DNA of 64,000 nucleotides from Natrinema sp. SYSU A 869. GTDB taxonomy: Archaea; Halobacteriota; Halobacteria; Halobacteriales; Natrialbaceae. The notes under the pieces were generated by a model. It was not told the DNA's origin. It did no database searches and saw only the letters and a list, made by a program, of their open reading frames with translations. Positions 61,557-64,000 of the stretch are shown here, piece by piece (the first letter of the stretch is position 1; every line of letters starts with the position of its first letter). The position numbers and the translations under genes are program-made. Location of the stretch: assembly GCF_019879105.1 (NCBI RefSeq), contig NZ_CP082249.1, forward strand, positions 124,001 to 188,000, read 5' to 3'.

Positions 61557-61912
61557 CCCTCACGATTACCGTCAGCGACCGGTTTCACGAGGCCGCGACG
61601 GCGTGGGGTGACGACCGACTCATGGATGAGGAAGCAGCGCTGGAGACGAAAGCCGAGCAGGCCTTGCTCGAGATTGAACACCTCGTCTCTGGCGCGAACG
61701 AGGTCGAGTTCGCGGTCGACGCTGCCAGCGGCGAGATCTATCACGAGCCGACCAATGTCCTCGAGGAGTACCTCGAGCGACAGGCCGACGAGTTCGGCCT
61801 CGAGCCCGATGCAGTGCTGGCGCTGCACGTCGACCTATTCGCGCGCGCATTCCTCGACGACGAAACCGAGTCCGCGTCGGCGTCGGACCCCGACGACCCG
61901 CGGCCGTTCTGA
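61553..61912 (+). CDS. Conserved haloarchaeal protein coupled to the zinc ribbon
   Basis: The 119-residue acidic protein starts VTLTITVSDRFHEAATAWGDD (GTG start). It has an ALETKAEQALLEIEHLVSGANEVEFAVDAASGEIYHEPTN segment followed by LEEYLERQADEFGLEPDAVLALHVDLFARAFLDD. No family is recognised. Confidence 0.6.
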   Translation: MTLTITVSDRFHEAATAWGDDRLMDEEAALETKAEQALLEIEHLVSGANEVEFAVDAASGEIYHEPTNVLEEYLERQADEFGLEPDAVLALHVDLFARAFLDDETESASASDPDDPRPF

Positions 61913-62010
61913 ACCGCACGCTGTCGGTCCACCGCCACCCTCGACCGACGACGAGACGTATACGAGAATCGTAACAAAAGCCTAAGGCTGTCAATCGCAC
62001 ACATACAGAT

Positions 62011-62202
62011 ATGACGCACACGAGCTGGCGACCGGATCCGGAACTCGACAAGAAACGCGACAAGGAGGTCTGGACGCACACCGCGCCACACGACATCAAC
62101 GACGGCGAGATCGACGGCGACATTTCGTTCAGCGATGAGGTTCTCGAGCCGTTCATCGACGACAAGGAGACGGACGACGAAGAGACCGACGGCGAGGAGT
62201 AA
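62011..62202 (+). CDS. Small highly acidic protein (63 aa)
   Basis: The product starts MTHTSWRPDPELDKKRDKEVWTHTAPHDINDGEIDGDISFSDEVLE and ends in a DDKETDDEETDGEE tail. It lies about 100 bases after the previous gene. The composition is typical of disordered haloarchaeal small proteins. Function is unknown. Confidence 0.55.
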   Translation: MTHTSWRPDPELDKKRDKEVWTHTAPHDINDGEIDGDISFSDEVLEPFIDDKETDDEETDGEE

Positions 62203-62239
62203 CCGGGCCGCGGATTCGGGCCTCGAGCCGTCGCTTCGC

Positions 62240-62872
62240 TCAGGCCATCTGCATCGCGATCTCTTCCTCGAACGCGACGTCGCCCTCGAGCAGCGCGGCG
62301 ACGGCCTCGTAAAACCGCTCGTCGGTCCGCTCGCGGACGTCCGCCGCGAGGTCGTCGATCCACTCGGAGAGGTGCTCCTCGTGGAAGACTCGCTGGTAGC
62401 CGAACGTCTCCTCGTCGCCGTTTTGCTGCCGGCGAATCAGGTGTCGGAGGAAGGCCAGTTCGACAGCGACGTAGTCGTTTTCCTCGGGATATTCCTCGGG
62501 CGGTGACCAGCCCGCCGCGGCGTAACTCGCCTCGACTGCCGCTAACCCGCCACCGCGAAAGTCGGTATCCTCTCGGTAGTAGGTCTCGTGGGGGAGGACC
62601 GGCGGCCGCGGGCCGACGAACAGCCGCGTGAACTCGCTCTCCAAGTCATCCCGGACGGCGTCGGCGTCGCGATCCCGGTTCTCGTCGATGAAGGTCTCGA
62701 GTTCCGCGAATCCCCGATCGAGTCGCTCGCTGACGCTCTCGTCGGGGAGCGAAACGTTCCCCGACAGTAGGGTCTCAACGAACGCCTCGCTGGGAACGTC
62801 CGCGAACGCGTCGATCAGGAAGTTTACGAGCTCGAGTCGGGCGTCGTAGAGGGCCTGTTGATCCATACTCAT
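62240..62872 (-). CDS. TorD/DmsD-family molybdoenzyme chaperone
   Basis: The 210-residue helical protein has the TorD-type motif in EFTRLFVGPRPPVLPHETYYRED and VAVELAFLRHLIRRQQNG. This is the conserved 'hydrophobic-F-x-GP ... PYES'-like layout of redox-enzyme maturation proteins. Such chaperones bind the twin-arginine leader of a molybdenum/tungsten oxidoreductase and help insert its cofactor. It starts about two bases after the preceding gene of the leftward unit ends, so the client is probably encoded beyond the right edge. Confidence 0.85.
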   Translation of the reverse strand: MSMDQQALYDARLELVNFLIDAFADVPSEAFVETLLSGNVSLPDESVSERLDRGFAELETFIDENRDRDADAVRDDLESEFTRLFVGPRPPVLPHETYYREDTDFRGGGLAAVEASYAAAGWSPPEEYPEENDYVAVELAFLRHLIRRQQNGDEETFGYQRVFHEEHLSEWIDDLAADVRERTDERFYEAVAALLEGDVAFEEEIAMQMA

Positions 62873-62874
62873 GG

Positions 62875-64000
62875 TCAGTCACCTCGGTCGGAGAGCAATT
62901 GTGCGCGGCAGTCGCCGCAGTACTCGAAGATGTTTCCCTGCGCGCTCGGCGCGATGCCAGCGACGAGATCGCCGACTTCCGCCTGGATCTTCTGTGCCGA
63001 TCCCTCGCTGGTGAACGGCTTCCCGCAGTGGCGACACTCTCGCATCTCGCCGTCGAAGACCTCGATCCAGGCGGGATCGTCGCCGTCGCGGTTCTCCGGC
63101 AGTAACGACCGGTCGAGGCCGTCGCGCATCTCGATGACGTCCTCGACGCAGCCCTCCTCACAGAGCCCGCAGTTCACGCATTTCTCGTGGTTGAACTCGA
63201 GGACGGCGTCTTGCTCGTTCCGGCGGATCGCATCGGTGGGACAGAGGTTCGAACACGTCGGTGTGAGCGTACAGCCCTCGGCGACCTGCATACGACCGAA
63301 GTCTTTGAGCCCGCGGATCACCTCGCGGTCGGGTTCGACGTGCTCGAGGATCGCGCGGACGCTCTCGAGCGTCCAGCCGTGACTGTCGAAGGCGGGGTTA
63401 TCCCGGTCGGCGTCGATTTCCCCGGTCGCCTCGTGGTCGCCGACCGGAATCGGCGAGTCCTCGAGTTCGACGGCGAAGGTCGAGAGTTCATCAACGAACT
63501 GAGCCGGTTCGTCCGGATCGGGAGCGAAGAAGCCGATCCGCTCGCCGAGCGCGAGGTCCGTCGTGGCGCGGTTGAGCCGATCGACGAGGGCGGTTTTCGG
63601 ATCCGGGCCGGAGTGACGGCAGTCGCCGCCGCAGCCGACGATGGCGATGCCGTCCGCGCCACAGGCGAGCGCGTGCATCGCGTGGGCCTCGCCGACGGTG
63701 TCCGTACAGTTCACGCGAACGGGGAGGATCGGCGGGTACTCGACGGCCGCTTTCCCCGCGGCGGCCAGCCGGCCGTACTCGGCGAGCGCGTCGTCGGCTT
63801 CCTCCGAGCAGACGAACGCGACGATCGCGGCGTCGATGTCCGAGCCGGAGCGGTTCAGGAGCCAGCCGCCCTCGTCGTCCGTCGGCCGGAGCAGCGCCTC
63901 GACCTCGCGGGCGAGTCGCTCGTTCGAGGGTTCGCGGAGCATCGTGGCCCCCGTCGGACAGGCGCTGGTACAGGCCCCGCAGTTCTGACAGGCCTCTTTG
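62875..64000 (-). CDS. MvhD/HdrA-like Fe-S electron transfer protein (partial, 5' end outside window)
   Basis: The reading frame is open to the right edge and shows a ferredoxin motif (CQNCGACTSACPTGA) before the first internal ATG (63942). A Cys-rich, MvhD-like part contains IVAFVCSEEADDALAEYG, YPPILPVRVNCTDTVGEAHAMHALACGADGIAIVGCGGDCRH. A second 4Fe-4S-type motif CVNCGLCEEGCVEDV, with TCSNLCPTDAI before it, and a zinc-like C-terminal CRHCGKPF...CGDCRAQ end follow. It belongs to electron-carrier modules of hydrogenase, heterodisulfide reductase or formate dehydrogenase. With TorD it suggests a molybdo/tungsto-enzyme operon. Confidence 0.8.
   Translation of the reverse strand, partial: KEACQNCGACTSACPTGATMLREPSNERLAREVEALLRPTDDEGGWLLNRSGSDIDAAIVAFVCSEEADDALAEYGRLAAAGKAAVEYPPILPVRVNCTDTVGEAHAMHALACGADGIAIVGCGGDCRHSGPDPKTALVDRLNRATTDLALGERIGFFAPDPDEPAQFVDELSTFAVELEDSPIPVGDHEATGEIDADRDNPAFDSHGWTLESVRAILEHVEPDREVIRGLKDFGRMQVAEGCTLTPTCSNLCPTDAIRRNEQDAVLEFNHEKCVNCGLCEEGCVEDVIEMRDGLDRSLLPENRDGDDPAWIEVFDGEMRECRHCGKPFTSEGSAQKIQAEVGDLVAGIAPSAQGNIFEYCGDCRAQLLSDRGD

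Noticed and set aside
1-64000. CRISPR array
   Set aside because: No series of regularly spaced identical repeats was seen at any scale; the repeats present are hairpins or a two-copy duplication.

Overview
The window is chromosomal DNA of a haloarchaeon, probably a Natrinema/Haloterrigena-like member of the Natrialbales. The genus is inference; the class is well supported. Evidence is the high GC, acidic proteins with GC-rich third codon positions, TATA boxes about 25-30 bases before leaderless starts, and the gene set: TFB, PriS-GINS, CDC48, NucS, FttA/aCPSF1, HalOD1, Bat-type HTH_10 and TrmB-type regulators, GfcR, and a gas-vesicle cluster. Most of the window is ordinary core genome, broken by a few accessory patches.

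Layout. 1-5.6 kb: partial DoxX-like membrane protein, archease, GNAT acetyltransferase, the priS-GINS replication pair and a Bcp peroxiredoxin. 5.6-16.4 kb: HalOD1 and TrmB-like proteins, an Hsp20-like gene overlapping cdc48, an alpha/beta hydrolase, panB, small haloarchaeal genes, a HAD phosphatase, acyl-CoA dehydrogenase, a DapA-family aldolase and a Bat-type regulator whose 3' end is tandemly duplicated. 16.7-22.4 kb: HAD hydrolase, glucose dehydrogenase overlapping the sugar regulator gfcR, a Tat lipoprotein esterase and TFB. 22.5-25.5 kb: rnhA and the gene usually called 'rnhA operon protein', separated by an acetyltransferase gene that lies between two clusters of short hairpins. 25.1-29.9 kb: PadR regulator, pyrophosphatase, AlkP-type phosphatase, small proteins and endonuclease III. 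30.6-34.6 kb: a polyamine-type ABC importer operon (binding protein, ATPase, two permeases). 34.7-35.4 kb: an AT-rich foreign-looking gene followed by a perfect 28-bp palindrome. 35.4-45.7 kb: FttA, a lipoprotein, NucS, a broken HTH_10 gene, a PEBP-family protein, MutS with an in-frame hairpin-rich linker, an unusual membrane-anchored double winged-helix protein and a CHY zinc finger protein.

46.2-54.1 kb is a gas-vesicle locus. gvpA-N-O is transcribed leftward and gvpF-G-H-I-J-K-L-M rightward from a shared 0.39-kb gap. No gvpC, gvpD or gvpE is visible. An AT-rich GvpH-like orphan and a 109-bp element with 12-bp inverted ends lie beside it. GvpO carries an N-terminal zinc-finger-like motif, and the protein in the gvpI position has a long acidic N-terminal extension.

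54.2-64 kb: a zinc-ribbon protein, Gfo/Idh/MocA dehydrogenase, glutaredoxin, zinc alcohol dehydrogenase, an aldehyde:ferredoxin oxidoreductase homologue lacking its Fe-S cysteines, a chain of small haloarchaeal proteins, and a leftward TorD chaperone plus Fe-S electron-transfer protein that runs off the right edge. That last pair suggests a molybdenum/tungsten oxidoreductase locus just outside the window.

The most unusual signals are: (a) a family of modular hairpins, several with GAA or AAA loops and repeated TGAGCGAA/GTGAGC words, at 23.2-23.4 and 24.2-24.3 kb and apparently also inside the mutS reading frame; (b) the Fe-S-less AOR homologue; (c) the membrane-anchored double winged-helix protein; and (d) the gas-vesicle locus variations. 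No tRNA, rRNA, CRISPR array, replication origin or intact transposase was found.
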